Part shown: piece by piece, positions 7,964 to 16,136 of the stretch
Numbering within the stretch: the first letter of the stretch is position 1
Layout: each line of letters begins with the position of its first letter
From: Sphingomonadales bacterium Ga0077531
GTDB taxonomy: Bacteria; Pseudomonadota; Alphaproteobacteria; Sphingomonadales; Sphingomonadaceae
Reading direction: 5' to 3'
DNA: 64,000 nucleotides
Assembly: GCA_001464915.1 (NCBI GenBank)
Contig: LNED01000017.1
Span: 1 to 64,000, forward strand
Notes under the pieces: generated by a model
Database searches by the model: none
The model's input: only the letters and a program-made list of their open reading frames with translations
What the model was told of the DNA's origin: nothing
Program-made: the position numbers and the translations under genes

Positions 7964-8854
7964 ATGGATCGACGGACTATGGAACTCAATCAGGTCAGCT
8001 ATTTCATCAACTTGGCCGAGACGCTGAATTTCACGGCGGCTGCTCGCCTGAGCGGTGTGTCGCAGCCGAGCCTGACCCGCGCGATCCGCCGCCTGGAAGA
8101 GGAGCTTGGCGGGCCGCTGATCCATCGCGACGGGAAGAACAGTCGGCTGACCGGTCTTGGCCGGGATGTCGAGACAGAGTTCCGGCGCGTGCTGACGGCG
8201 ATGCGAAGCGTTCGCAATCACTCCGAGAACTGGGCGATGGGCATGCGCCGCGTTCTGGATGTCGCCGTCGCGTCCACCGTGGGACCGCAGGAATTTGCTG
8301 CGTTTTTCGAGAGTGCCTTTGCAGAGGTGCCATCAATCGAAATCAAGCTGCACGCGCTTCAGCCGAACGAGGACACCTCGGACATCCTGTCCGGAAAATA
8401 TCACGCCTGCATCATGCCGCGCGAGACAAAGCCCGAACGTAAGCTCGATGTGCATTCGCTATTCAGGGAGCGCTTCGTGCTCGGCTGTTCCGCAAACCAT
8501 CCCTTGGCAGCCAGCGAAATCGTGCGCAGCGAAGAGCTGATCGAGTATCCTTTCGTCGATCGGCTGACATGCGAGTTTCGCGATCAGATCCTCGATCACT
8601 TCGCGCGGCAGGATCTGCTCATGCAGCCCCGCTTTCGATCGGACCGCGAGGACTGGGTGCAACACTTCGTCGCCGATGGCACCGCCATATGTATTCTTCC
8701 GGAGCGGTCGGCCACGGCGCCCGGTCTCGTTACGCGGCCGATCGAGGGATTTGCTCTGGATCGCGAAATCGTGATCGCGACGGTGTCCGGGTCCACGGCA
8801 CCCGTCGAGATACGGAAGATCGCCCAGTTGGCAGCCGGCTACGCGTGGAATTGA
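7964..8854 (+). CDS. OxyR-like LysR-family transcriptional activator
   Basis: A LysR-type regulator of about 297 residues. The N-terminal helix-turn-helix is in TLNFTAAARLSGVSQPSLTRAI. The effector domain contains LTCEFRDQIL, which lines up with the OxyR segment around its peroxide-sensing Cys199 (GHCLRDQ); counted from the Met at 7979 this cysteine is residue 198. The OxyR resolving Cys208 is not matched, since HFARQ follows. Start may be ATG 7964 or 7979; neither has a strong ribosome site. The gene sits between two OxyR-like operators and behind two MarR-type palindromes, so it is the best candidate for the activator of the whole regulon. A longer upstream frame covers those operators and is rejected. 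Confidence 0.87.
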   Translation: MDRRTMELNQVSYFINLAETLNFTAAARLSGVSQPSLTRAIRRLEEELGGPLIHRDGKNSRLTGLGRDVETEFRRVLTAMRSVRNHSENWAMGMRRVLDVAVASTVGPQEFAAFFESAFAEVPSIEIKLHALQPNEDTSDILSGKYHACIMPRETKPERKLDVHSLFRERFVLGCSANHPLAASEIVRSEELIEYPFVDRLTCEFRDQILDHFARQDLLMQPRFRSDREDWVQHFVADGTAICILPERSATAPGLVTRPIEGFALDREIVIATVSGSTAPVEIRKIAQLAAGYAWN

Positions 8855-8878
8855 GCCAAGTTGAGCAAGGCATCCATG

Positions 8879-8932
8879 CTATGAAAACTATAGACACAGC
8901 CTATTGGATAAATCCTGGGCGCACTGCGATAG
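8879..8932 (+). promoter_or_regulatory. OxyR-like operator and promoter before msrB-msrA
   Basis: CTAT (8879), ATAG (8890) and CTAT (8901) are spaced 11 bp and followed by TGGATAA. TTGGAT and GATAGT (8928-8933) make a plausible -35/-10 pair 18 bp apart. This is the best-conserved copy of the element. It starts 25 bp after the LysR stop and 118 bp before msrB. Confidence 0.75.
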
Positions 8933-8996
8933 TAGGCGCAGTGACTGACACGATAAGCGGCGTCTAGGCTCTCTCAGATCGAAATCGGAGACAATC

Positions 8997-9440
8997 ATGA
9001 AGTTCGAAAAGTCGCAAGAAGCTGTTGATCGCCTCACCGCAGAGCAACGCCGCGTGACCCAGGAGTCTGGCACCGAACGGCCCTTCACGGGAGAGTATGA
9101 CGCCAACAAGGAGCCGGGGATCTACGTCGATATCGTTTCGGGGGAGCCGTTGTTCGCCTCGGCCGACAAATTCGACTCGGGTTCTGGCTGGCCAAGCTTC
9201 ACCAAGCCGATCGTCGCAGCAAATGTGAACGAGCTGCGCGATGACGCGCACGGTATGGTGCGGACGGAAGTCAGATCGGTGCACGCCGACAGCCATCTCG
9301 GTCATGTGTTCCCGGACGGTCCCTCAGATCGCGGAGGTTTGCGCTACTGCATCAATTCCGCGTCGCTTCGCTTCATTCCACGCGAGGAGATGGAGAGCGA
9401 AGGATATGGCGAATATCTCGATCAGGTAGAGGAGGGCTGA
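8997..9440 (+). CDS. msrB: Peptide methionine-R-sulfoxide reductase, zinc-free single-Cys type
   Basis: A 147-residue MsrB that reduces the R epimer of methionine sulfoxide. The fold markers [21 protein letters not shown] and [11 protein letters not shown] are present with catalytic Cys118. The two CxxC zinc motifs of E. coli MsrB are absent (VDIVSG and VHADSH replace them), and the usual resolving Cys is Ser in SGSGW. Cys118 is the only cysteine in the protein. It therefore probably depends on an external thiol such as glutaredoxin. A second copy lies at 38563. It is followed one base later by msrA and preceded by an OxyR-like operator. Confidence 0.95.
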   Translation: MKFEKSQEAVDRLTAEQRRVTQESGTERPFTGEYDANKEPGIYVDIVSGEPLFASADKFDSGSGWPSFTKPIVAANVNELRDDAHGMVRTEVRSVHADSHLGHVFPDGPSDRGGLRYCINSASLRFIPREEMESEGYGEYLDQVEEG

Positions 9441-9441
9441 C

Positions 9442-9981
9442 ATGCATCAGCGCGCTGTTCTCGCAGGCGGATGTTTCTGGGGCATGCAGGATCTGATCCG
9501 CAAGCAGCCCGGCATCGTATCGACGCGTGTCGGCTACACCGGCGGCGACGTTCCGGACGCCACCTATCGCAATCACGGCACGCATGCCGAGGGGATCGAG
9601 ATCATCTACGACCCGGCTGTGACCAGCTACCGGAACATTCTGGAATATTTCTTTCAGATCCACGATCCGACGACGAAGAACCGCCAGGGCGGTGACATCG
9701 GGCTGTCCTACCGGTCGGGTATTTATTACGTCGACGAAGAGCAGAAGCGCGTCGCCGAGGACACGATCGCCGACGTAGATGCCTCCGGGCTGTGGGAAGG
9801 CAAGGTGGTGACAGAAGTCGTGCCGGTCGGCGATTTCTGGGAGGCCGAGCCGGACCATCAGGATTATCTCGAGAAACGCCCGGGCGGCTACACATGCCAC
9901 TTCGTCCGTCCCGGCTGGGTGCTTCCGAAGCGCCAAAAGGTCGACGACGAGGAGCCGGCTGCGGGGACGGCAGCCCACTAG
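9442..9981 (+). CDS. msrA: Peptide methionine-S-sulfoxide reductase
   Basis: A 179-residue MsrA that reduces the S epimer of free and protein methionine sulfoxide. Catalytic GGCFWG (Cys11) is near the N-terminus, followed by the substrate pocket [20 protein letters not shown] and a downstream cysteine in GYTCHF that may serve in recycling. No signal peptide is present, so it is cytosolic. It forms a two-gene operon with msrB (one-base gap) under the operator at 8879. A close paralogue pair lies at 38563-39524. Confidence 0.95.
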   Translation: MHQRAVLAGGCFWGMQDLIRKQPGIVSTRVGYTGGDVPDATYRNHGTHAEGIEIIYDPAVTSYRNILEYFFQIHDPTTKNRQGGDIGLSYRSGIYYVDEEQKRVAEDTIADVDASGLWEGKVVTEVVPVGDFWEAEPDHQDYLEKRPGGYTCHFVRPGWVLPKRQKVDDEEPAAGTAAH

Positions 9982-10025
9982 GCTTCACTGCCGTTGGCGC
10001 TCCGCCGATCCCGTTCGCAATTTTC

Positions 10026-10054
10026 ATGACCGCGTCGTACAACGGCGCGGTCAT
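10026..10054. terminator. Hairpin after msrB-msrA
   Basis: ATGACCGCG and CGCGGTCAT form a perfect 9-bp stem with an 11-base loop. No T-run follows on either strand, so it may be a pause or 3'-stabilising hairpin and not a true intrinsic terminator. Confidence 0.3.
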
Positions 10055-10119
10055 CGAACCCTGCTTCGGAGCGGCGGGTCGGTCCATATAGTCGCCATCG
10101 CAGCACAGGATCGCAGATT

Positions 10120-10824
10120 ATGCCAGACCTCTCGTCCTTTCCGATCACGCAGCGCTGGCCGGCATTGCATCCCGATCGCCTGCAACTCTACGCCGCTCCC
10201 ACCCCCAATGGCGTCAAGGTCTCGATCATGCTCGAGGAGACCGGCCTGGCGTACGAACCCCACCTGGTCGATATCTCGAACAACGAGTCGAAGGACCCAG
10301 CGTTCCTATCGTTGAACCCCAACGGCCGCATTCCCGCGATCATCGATCCATCTGGCCCTGACGGGGAAGCCATTGCGGTATGGGAATCGGGTGCGATCCT
10401 CCTCTACCTGGCTGACAAAACGGGCCAGCTAATCTCCACCGCTCCCGCCCAGCGTTACGAGACGCTGGCCTGGGTGTTCTTTCAAGTGGCCGGCGTCGGG
10501 CCGACCTTCGGCCAGCTTGGCTTTTTCCTGCGATTTGCCGGTAAGGATTATGAGGACAAGCGGCCTCGGCAGCGCTTTATCGACGAATCCAAGCGTCTGC
10601 TCGGGGTTCTGGACCGCCAGCTCGAAGGCCGCGACTGGCTTGTCGACGATTATTCGATCGCGGATATCGCGACGCTCGGCTGGGTGAACGCGCTGGTCGA
10701 AGTCTATGCGGCCGGCGACATTCTCGGCCTCGGCGATTATGCGAACATCCAGGCATGGCTCGGACGCGGACTGGCCCGGCCGGCGGTGCAGCGCGGCCTG
10801 CACATCCCTGCGAGGCCAGCATGA
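10120..10824 (+). CDS. Nu-class-like glutathione S-transferase
   Basis: A 234-residue GST. The N-terminal thioredoxin-like domain begins LQLYAAPTPNGVKVSIMLEE, with TPNG in the position used by YfcG/YghU (Nu-class) disulfide reductases instead of a catalytic Tyr or Ser. The cis-Pro segment GRIPAI and WESGAILLYLADK bind glutathione; the all-helical C-terminal domain ends in the usual SIADIATLGW. Nu-class GSTs reduce disulfides and organic peroxides with glutathione. The stop overlaps the corA start by four bases. Confidence 0.9.
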   Translation: MPDLSSFPITQRWPALHPDRLQLYAAPTPNGVKVSIMLEETGLAYEPHLVDISNNESKDPAFLSLNPNGRIPAIIDPSGPDGEAIAVWESGAILLYLADKTGQLISTAPAQRYETLAWVFFQVAGVGPTFGQLGFFLRFAGKDYEDKRPRQRFIDESKRLLGVLDRQLEGRDWLVDDYSIADIATLGWVNALVEVYAAGDILGLGDYANIQAWLGRGLARPAVQRGLHIPARPA

Positions 10825-11789
10825 GCATCATCGCCGCATATTATTATAATGAAGGCAAACGCGTCCGGGAAATCGCGCTTGATGAGTGTGTCGAGCTAAA
10901 CCAGGACCGCTCGGGCTTCTGCTGGATAGCCCTGAGCGAGCCCACCGCCGACGAACTCAGCGCGATCCAGACGACGTATAATCTCCATCCGTTGGCGATC
11001 GACAATGCGATGCACCCGCTCTGCCCGCCCAAGCTCGAAGCTTATAATGACGAGCTATATGTCGTCGCTCAAACCGCCGAACTCGACGGCGACCGGATCC
11101 GCTACGGCAAGATGGCGATCTTCACCGGTCACAACCATCTCATCAGCGTACGGCACGGCAACGGCGGAGCGCTCGGCAATCTTCGCGAGCAACTCGAGGC
11201 TTCGCCGACACTCTTCGGCAAGGGTGTCGATTATGTGCTGCATGCGATCCTGCACCGGATCGTCGATCAATATCTTCCTATCTTCGAAATGATCGAGGAT
11301 GACGTTCTGGCGATGGAAAAACGATCGCTCGACGACTTCCTCGGACGCGAAGAAATCGACCGCATCTTCGGGTTGAGAAGCGAACTCACCCGCTTCCAGC
11401 GCACCCTCAGCGCCATGGCTGAACTAGTCCGGAAACTCGTCCGAGGCCATTTCCCCTGCATCAGTTCAGAAATCAGACCCTATTTCAGCGACGTCGCGGA
11501 TCATGTCGATCGTGTGCAGACCATGGTCGATGGGCTCCTGCAGGTCTTATCCACCGTCTTTGAATTCAGCAGCCTGCTGGAAGCGCAAAGAACGGGCGTA
11601 ACCACGCGCCAGCTAGCGGCTTGGGCGGCCATATTGGCGGTGCCGACCGCTATCGCCGGGATTTATGGCATGAATTTCAGAAATATGCCCGAGCTCGACA
11701 CGGCCTATGGCTATTTTGTCGTGCTCGGGCTGATGACGATGTTCTGCCTGTACCTGTTCGTGCGGTTCAAGAAGGCCAAGTGGATATGA
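10821..11789 (+). CDS. corA: CorA-type magnesium/cobalt transporter
   Basis: A 322-residue CorA family divalent-cation channel of the inner membrane. A long soluble N-terminal funnel domain is followed by two C-terminal membrane helices separated by the signature YGMNFRNMPEL. The ATG at 10821 overlaps the GST stop (ATGA), so an upstream in-frame start inside the GST is rejected. Translational coupling to a glutathione transferase is unusual. It may adjust Mg or other divalent levels in stress; the ion cannot be read from sequence. Confidence 0.92.
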   Translation: MSIIAAYYYNEGKRVREIALDECVELNQDRSGFCWIALSEPTADELSAIQTTYNLHPLAIDNAMHPLCPPKLEAYNDELYVVAQTAELDGDRIRYGKMAIFTGHNHLISVRHGNGGALGNLREQLEASPTLFGKGVDYVLHAILHRIVDQYLPIFEMIEDDVLAMEKRSLDDFLGREEIDRIFGLRSELTRFQRTLSAMAELVRKLVRGHFPCISSEIRPYFSDVADHVDRVQTMVDGLLQVLSTVFEFSSLLEAQRTGVTTRQLAAWAAILAVPTAIAGIYGMNFRNMPELDTAYGYFVVLGLMTMFCLYLFVRFKKAKWI

Positions 11790-11884
11790 ACAGCGCGCGT
11801 CGCTTTTCATCTCCCACATCTGCGTGACGTCAGCGCCCCTGATATTAGAGCGTGTCCAATGCCATGCAAAACCAAGGTGCACCA

Positions 11885-12457
11885 ATGACATCCCAAGTGA
11901 CCGACGTCCTAGCAGCAGTCCAGTCGTTCGTCGCGAAAGGCTACGACCGCGAATATCGCGTCAAGGACGGGCATCTCGTCGATCTTGAACTGGGCTCGAC
12001 GCTCGATCCATGCGGCATAATCGTCGACGCGGGTTTACGCCTCGAAAGCGGTAATGAGGGTGAAGACGCGTCCAATATCTACGCGATCACCGATCCGGCG
12101 ACCAACCATAAAGGGCTGTTGATCGACGCGTTCGATGTGTTCGATGAAATCTGTCACCGCGACCTTTCCGAGCGGCTAGTCGCGGATCGGCAAACGACGT
12201 CGGCGGGTGACGAGGATGTCCCAAGCAAGCACGGCCTGCGCAAAGTCTACAAGAACGAGTTTGACCGCGATCCCGAGCGTTATGTGCTGCGGGAGGGGTA
12301 TCCGGACTTCCCGCCATGCCCTTTCGGCGGAGCCTTCAGCATTCTCGGCTTCGATACCGCCGAGCAATCCTATGTGTGGCTTGTGACAAGCATCATTCGG
12401 GATCCACGGCTGATCAGGGCGCCCTATCAGGGAGATGACGCCCCGAGCGACGAATAG
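11885..12457 (+). CDS. Conserved protein of unknown function with a YegP/PRPP-synthetase-misnamed domain
   Basis: A 190-residue protein of unknown role. Residues 1 to about 95 (GYDREYRVKDGHLVDLELGS, YAITDPATNHKGLLIDAF) resemble a small family often mislabelled phosphoribosylpyrophosphate synthetase, but no PRPP-synthetase motif is present. The C-terminal half, with DPERYVLREGYPDFPPCPFGG, is unfamiliar. ATG 11885 follows AAGGTG; a GTG at 11852 is weaker. It stands between corA and the GreA-like gene. I do not assign a function. Confidence 0.7.
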   Translation: MTSQVTDVLAAVQSFVAKGYDREYRVKDGHLVDLELGSTLDPCGIIVDAGLRLESGNEGEDASNIYAITDPATNHKGLLIDAFDVFDEICHRDLSERLVADRQTTSAGDEDVPSKHGLRKVYKNEFDRDPERYVLREGYPDFPPCPFGGAFSILGFDTAEQSYVWLVTSIIRDPRLIRAPYQGDDAPSDE

Positions 12458-12540
12458 CGGGTCAGCAAGACATTGAGGCCCCTTCCGCGGGGAGGGCCGA
12501 CACGCCGACAATCAAACTATCGCAACACAACGAGGTGATG

Positions 12541-12990
12541 ATGAACTGGAATAAAAGCCACATCCGCGAAACCATGCTTTCGCTGGAGACCGCCGCTTTG
12601 CATAGCGCTCGCACCAATTATCTGGATTATGTTTCCATCGCGCGGCTGGATCGGAGCGAACCGATCGAGAATGACGAGCAGGCTCAGGCCGAAGTCGCGA
12701 GCGACTTGGCTGAAGCGCTTGACGACACATTGCATGACTATGCCGATAAACTTGAAAAGCTCAGGACGATCGACTTCGGCCCCAAGTCGGCAGTGGAGGA
12801 GGGGGCTGTCATCAAACTGTCGGGGCGCCATTTCGTGATCGCAGTGTCAACGAGCAAGTTCACCTGCGATGGGCGTGAGTTCATGGGTATTTCCACGATG
12901 GCGCCGATCTTCGAGGCGATCGAAGGCGCGCGAGCAGGAGAGACCGTGCAGTTCAACGGCCGGGACCTCATCGTAGAAAATGTCGAATAG
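12541..12990 (+). CDS. Protein with GreA/GreB C-terminal-like domain
   Basis: A 149-residue protein. The N-terminal half is helical (HIRETMLSLETAALHSARTNYLDY and later a Glu/Asp-rich helix), and the C-terminal half (GAVIKLSGRHFVIAV, MGISTMAPIFEAIEGARAGETVQFNGRDLIVENVE) follows the FKBP-like C-terminal domain of GreA/GreB. That domain binds RNA polymerase, so a secondary-channel factor acting in stress is possible. The acidic coiled-coil tip needed for transcript cleavage cannot be confirmed. Start is GTG 12535 or ATG 12538/12541. Confidence 0.6.
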   Translation: MNWNKSHIRETMLSLETAALHSARTNYLDYVSIARLDRSEPIENDEQAQAEVASDLAEALDDTLHDYADKLEKLRTIDFGPKSAVEEGAVIKLSGRHFVIAVSTSKFTCDGREFMGISTMAPIFEAIEGARAGETVQFNGRDLIVENVE

Positions 12991-13012
12991 AACGCCTGGT
13001 GCAGCCGGCGCG

Positions 13013-14293
13013 CTAGTGCCGGGTGCCCTTCACCTCTGACTCCATGCAGATCATCACATCAAGAGATCCCGTGATCATCGGTGTGCTCGGAGAGCGGGCA
13101 GCCTTGGCGTCGATGCGGCGCCTTGGCTGCCTGCGCCCGATAGCCAACACAGCCAAAATGGCAAGCAATGCGGCCGCATAAAGGAACAGGCCACCGGGGC
13201 CGGCGATATTCATCGCAGCTCCCCCGATAAGGGGGCCGGCGGCTGTCCCGATCCCGTTGAGCAGCAGAAGCCCGCGCGCGGTACCGAGCAGCCGCCCGGC
13301 CGGAAGATCGTCGTTGGCGACCGCGAGACAAAGGGAATAGATCGGGATGCCAAAGCCGCCGAACAGCGCGCCCGCCGCGAGGAGCAGGGGCAGGGGCGCC
13401 TCCACCGCAAAGGCGACGCCGACGGCCGCCGCCGCGGACGCCATGGCCGCAGCGGCGATGACGAGGTTCCGCGGCACGCGATCCGAAAGCCAGCCCAGGG
13501 GCCACTGCAAGAGAAGCGTCCCACCCAGCACCGCAGCCATGAAAGCGGAGATGCCGCCGACATCGAGTCCGATCCTCTGGGCGAAGTTCGGGCCCATGCC
13601 CCAAAAACCGCCGATAGCCAGGCCGGCGAGGAAAGCGCCAGCCGCGGCGAGCGGCGATGCGCGGACAAGCTCGCTGAACGCGACCCGTTCCTGCGTCACC
13701 TGCGCTGGCGGGTGGCTGGGTAGCAAGGTGATCGGAACCACCGCCGCGGAAATCAACAGCGAAACGATAAGGAACAAGGTCATGTCTGCTGGCGGGGCGA
13801 CGTTGAGCAAGGCCTGGCCGATGGCCCATGAGCCCATCGAGACGACTCCGAAGATCGACAGGAGCTGTCCGCGCGTGGATGGCACTGCATGGGCGTTGAG
13901 CCAGCTCTCCGTTGCGAGGATCATGCCCGCATAGGCGAAGCCGGTGATCAGGCGAAGCGGGATCCAGGCGATCGGTTCCACGAGCGCGACATGAAGAAGG
14001 GCAGTCATCGAGGCGATAGCTGCAAAGCCGGCAAAGGTTCTGACATGACCCACGGCGACGATGATCCGCGGCAACATAAGCGCGCCGATCGTGAAACCCG
14101 CAAAGTAGAACGACATCATCGCGCTGATCGCGCCGGACGAGAAGCCCTCCTGGCCGGCCCTGACGATCAGGAGCGTGCCCAGCAAACCATTGCCCAGCAG
14201 CAGCGCCGCGACGCTCGCCAGCAACGCCGCCACGGGTGCGAGCTTGAGGCCACGTCGGCCCGCCGACCGCATGCTATCCATCGCCGGGCTCAT
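13013..14293 (-). CDS. Major facilitator superfamily transporter
   Basis: A 426-residue MFS protein with about twelve hydrophobic helices. The cytoplasmic loop LGWLSDRVPRN matches the GxxxDRxGRR motif in degraded form, and PTALLLS-like helices alternate with short loops. It resembles the YfcJ/YcaD-like subgroup of exporters. The ATG at 14293 overlaps the stop of the DM13 gene by four bases, so a longer frame reaching to 14590 is rejected. A polar C-terminal tail of about 40 residues follows the last helix. Substrate unknown. Confidence 0.85.
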   Translation of the reverse strand: MSPAMDSMRSAGRRGLKLAPVAALLASVAALLLGNGLLGTLLIVRAGQEGFSSGAISAMMSFYFAGFTIGALMLPRIIVAVGHVRTFAGFAAIASMTALLHVALVEPIAWIPLRLITGFAYAGMILATESWLNAHAVPSTRGQLLSIFGVVSMGSWAIGQALLNVAPPADMTLFLIVSLLISAAVVPITLLPSHPPAQVTQERVAFSELVRASPLAAAGAFLAGLAIGGFWGMGPNFAQRIGLDVGGISAFMAAVLGGTLLLQWPLGWLSDRVPRNLVIAAAAMASAAAAVGVAFAVEAPLPLLLAAGALFGGFGIPIYSLCLAVANDDLPAGRLLGTARGLLLLNGIGTAAGPLIGGAAMNIAGPGGLFLYAAALLAILAVLAIGRRQPRRRIDAKAARSPSTPMITGSLDVMICMESEVKGTRH

Positions 14294-14781
14294 TTTAGCG
14301 CCTGACGCGACGGTCGATACGCCGCCGCGCTGATGAACTGGTCGAACGCTTCGCACCAGATGACGACCGTGTTGTAGTCGCGAACATCGATCCCGACAGG
14401 AACGTCGACGATAAAGCCGTTGAAAGTCTTCACGTCGCCCACGCGGATCGACCTGTCCTTTATCAACAGGAAGGCTTCTTTCGTATCGACGAAATTTGGC
14501 GCAAGGTAGAGCTTGTAGTCCGGGCCGGGTGCGAGATGACCTATGTGACCGATCCGACTTCGCGATAACCGGACTTCGCCTTCGCCCCAATGCAGCAGGT
14601 CGCTGCCTTTGAGATCACGAGCCAGCCGCCCCGTGTAGAGTGTTTCGGTTGCGATGGCCTGATAGGCTGCCGGGTTCGGCGGCTTGGCCGCGGTGAGGAT
14701 TGGCAGAGTATAAATGCCGGCCGCAAAACCAATGCCGAGCATCGCGAGATGGCTGGCGGTCAGGATGAACCAGCGCCGCAT
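14290..14781 (-). CDS. DM13-domain protein with N-terminal membrane anchor
   Basis: A 163-residue protein. Residues 5-27 are hydrophobic (uncleaved anchor or signal peptide), so the rest faces the periplasm. The C-terminal 110 residues match the DM13 fold: LYTGRLA, YKLYLAPNFV, FNGFIVDVPVGIDVRDYNTVVIWCEAFDQFISAA. The single conserved Cys in VIWCEAF is proposed in DM13 proteins to take part in redox chemistry. It lies in a four-gene minus-strand operon with DUF2218, a redoxin and an MFS protein, which suggests periplasmic redox work. Confidence 0.82.
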   Translation of the reverse strand: MRRWFILTASHLAMLGIGFAAGIYTLPILTAAKPPNPAAYQAIATETLYTGRLARDLKGSDLLHWGEGEVRLSRSRIGHIGHLAPGPDYKLYLAPNFVDTKEAFLLIKDRSIRVGDVKTFNGFIVDVPVGIDVRDYNTVVIWCEAFDQFISAAAYRPSRQALK

Positions 14782-14783
14782 GA

Positions 14784-15317
14784 TTACTCGAGCTCCATGT
14801 CCTTCACGAGGTTGTCCGCATCGAGATGGAAATCCGAGAAAATGATGCGGCCGCCCGCGTCGATAACCGAGAACCAGGGCGTTCCCCGCGTGCGATAGTC
14901 CTCCATGAAGGTGGGAAATGTCGCGCCGGCCGGTGGTTCGTCATGGCCGAAGGCGAGAGGAAGCGCATATTTAAGCTGATTTACGCGCAGCTTCTCGAAG
15001 GTGTTTTCATCCGCTCCTTCGAAGACGGTCTGGATCACCGCAAATCCCACGCCCCTGGGGCTCAATGCACTATGCAATCTTTGTAGCGTCGGGAAGCCAT
15101 GCACATGGCATCCGCGGCACCAGTGCTGGAAGGCGAACAGGATCTTGGGGCCGGAGCCGAGATCCGGCAGCTTGAGCGGCGCGGTGCTTTCTCCGTCCGC
15201 GCCGATCCATTTCTGCACCCGAAGATCCGGCGCTTGTCGTTCGAGCATGCTCATCTGATCCGCCAGCGCGATGAAGAACCGCGGCGCAGAGTGGTGCGCG
15301 CTATCATGATATGTCAT
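14784..15317 (-). CDS. TlpA-like thioredoxin-fold protein with CxxC
   Basis: A 177-residue redoxin-like protein. The active site HWCRGCHVHGFP is a CxxC thioredoxin motif in an unusual CRGC form; the cis-Pro region is RGTPWFSVIDAGG. No signal peptide is evident, so it is likely cytosolic. The start is uncertain: ATG 15317 overlaps the DUF2218 gene by 14 bases, while ATG 15254 would leave a 50-base gap and give 156 residues. Its stop is two bases before the DM13 start. It could deliver or remove electrons for the repair enzymes of the island. Confidence 0.83.
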   Translation of the reverse strand: MTYHDSAHHSAPRFFIALADQMSMLERQAPDLRVQKWIGADGESTAPLKLPDLGSGPKILFAFQHWCRGCHVHGFPTLQRLHSALSPRGVGFAVIQTVFEGADENTFEKLRVNQLKYALPLAFGHDEPPAGATFPTFMEDYRTRGTPWFSVIDAGGRIIFSDFHLDADNLVKDMELE

Positions 15318-15594
15318 TCCAGACGCATCGGACCCCGGTGTCGTGCTCCGCGACGCGATCAACAAGCGTGGCGACGGATTCCTTGGTTGCATCGAAACGT
15401 TCGCGATCTTTGCCCACGAGCCTCAAGGAGAGGCTGTCGCCGTCTGCAGTCAATATAAGGTCGCCGCCCGGAAGCTGGATTTCGGCTGTCAGCGCGTCAT
15501 ATCGAACCGGATAAGTGTGAACCCACGCCTCAGCGAGTCTCGTCAGATATTTACTCGATTCGATCGTAGCGATGCGTGCCTCGGCCTCAATCAT
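15304..15594 (-). CDS. DUF2218 family protein
   Basis: A 96-residue protein matching DUF2218: SSKYLTRLAEAW near the N-terminus, ALTAEIQLPGGDLILTADGDSLSLRLVG in the middle and LVDRVAEHD near the end. The family is small, cytosolic and uncharacterised, and often neighbours siderophore or oxidative genes. It is the first gene of the minus-strand operon that continues into the redoxin, DM13 and MFS genes. No OxyR-like site could be found directly upstream of it. Confidence 0.8.
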   Translation of the reverse strand: MIEAEARIATIESSKYLTRLAEAWVHTYPVRYDALTAEIQLPGGDLILTADGDSLSLRLVGKDRERFDATKESVATLVDRVAEHDTGVRCVWNDIS

Positions 15595-15658
15595 CTAAAA
15601 ACTCCCGGTGTTGTTGTTTGGGCGCATAGCTAGGTCAGCGCCGTCGTTTGCCTCAGAC

Positions 15659-15800
15659 CTTATAGTCGACCGGGTTCACCGCACGGCCCTCACCTCAATC
15701 AGAATATCATATCCCGCAGAGACAGGCTGGGGCCGTTCGAGATCGACCAACGCAGCACCCCCGGCGACGGACCCAGGACCTTGTCAGCAACCGCTTTCAT
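15659..15800 (-). pseudogene. N-terminal fragment of a zinc-type oxidoreductase (quinone reductase-like)
   Basis: On the minus strand an ATG at 15800 starts MKAV, the common N-terminus of medium-chain dehydrogenases. After frame changes the sequence reads VDLERPQPVSAGYDILIEV then VNPVDYK, the typical first 50 residues of NADPH:quinone reductase-like enzymes. At least two frameshifts and a TGA interrupt it, and nothing recognisable follows, so the gene is truncated and broken. An OxyR-like operator survives about 120 bp upstream. Confidence 0.55.
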
Positions 15801-15921
15801 CAATGTCTCCATCTTGCTGCGCCCCAAAGTATCGATCGATCGGATAACCAATTCTTTGAAAATTCGCACGGTCGAAGGGTTTCGCGCGCTATACTATGAA
15901 GATATGCACCGACTATTTCCA

Positions 15922-15947
15922 ATAGCAGCGGAACATAGTTTCCATAC
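15922..15947 (-). promoter_or_regulatory. OxyR-like operator upstream of the decayed oxidoreductase
   Basis: On the minus strand GTAT (15947), ATGT (15936) and CTAT (15925) are spaced 11 bp and followed by TGGAAATAG. The central element differs from ATAG, so it may be decaying together with the broken gene it once controlled. Confidence 0.55.
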
Positions 15948-16080
15948 CTTGTTGCCGTGCTATCGCTGAGCGGCGCCGACGAGTTTGCGAGCCGCGTCAG
16001 CCAGTCCGGAAAGCCGGCGCGCCAAGTCTAACGCCTGTGCCGAATTCAACCCAGCGTGATGCGGGCGTAATTATTCAAAG

Positions 16081-16136
16081 CTATAAAAACTATAGCGATA
16101 GGGTATTGGGAAATTGGACTGAGGTCGCGTTATAGT
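16081..16136 (+). promoter_or_regulatory. OxyR-like operator and promoter for the molybdoenzyme operon
   Basis: CTAT (16081), ATAG (16092) and GTAT (16103) are spaced 11 bp and followed by TGG. TTGGGA overlapping the right end and TATAGT at 16131-16136 form a -35/-10 pair. The first gene starts 180 bp further on with a strong AGGAGG, so the leader is long. Confidence 0.68.
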
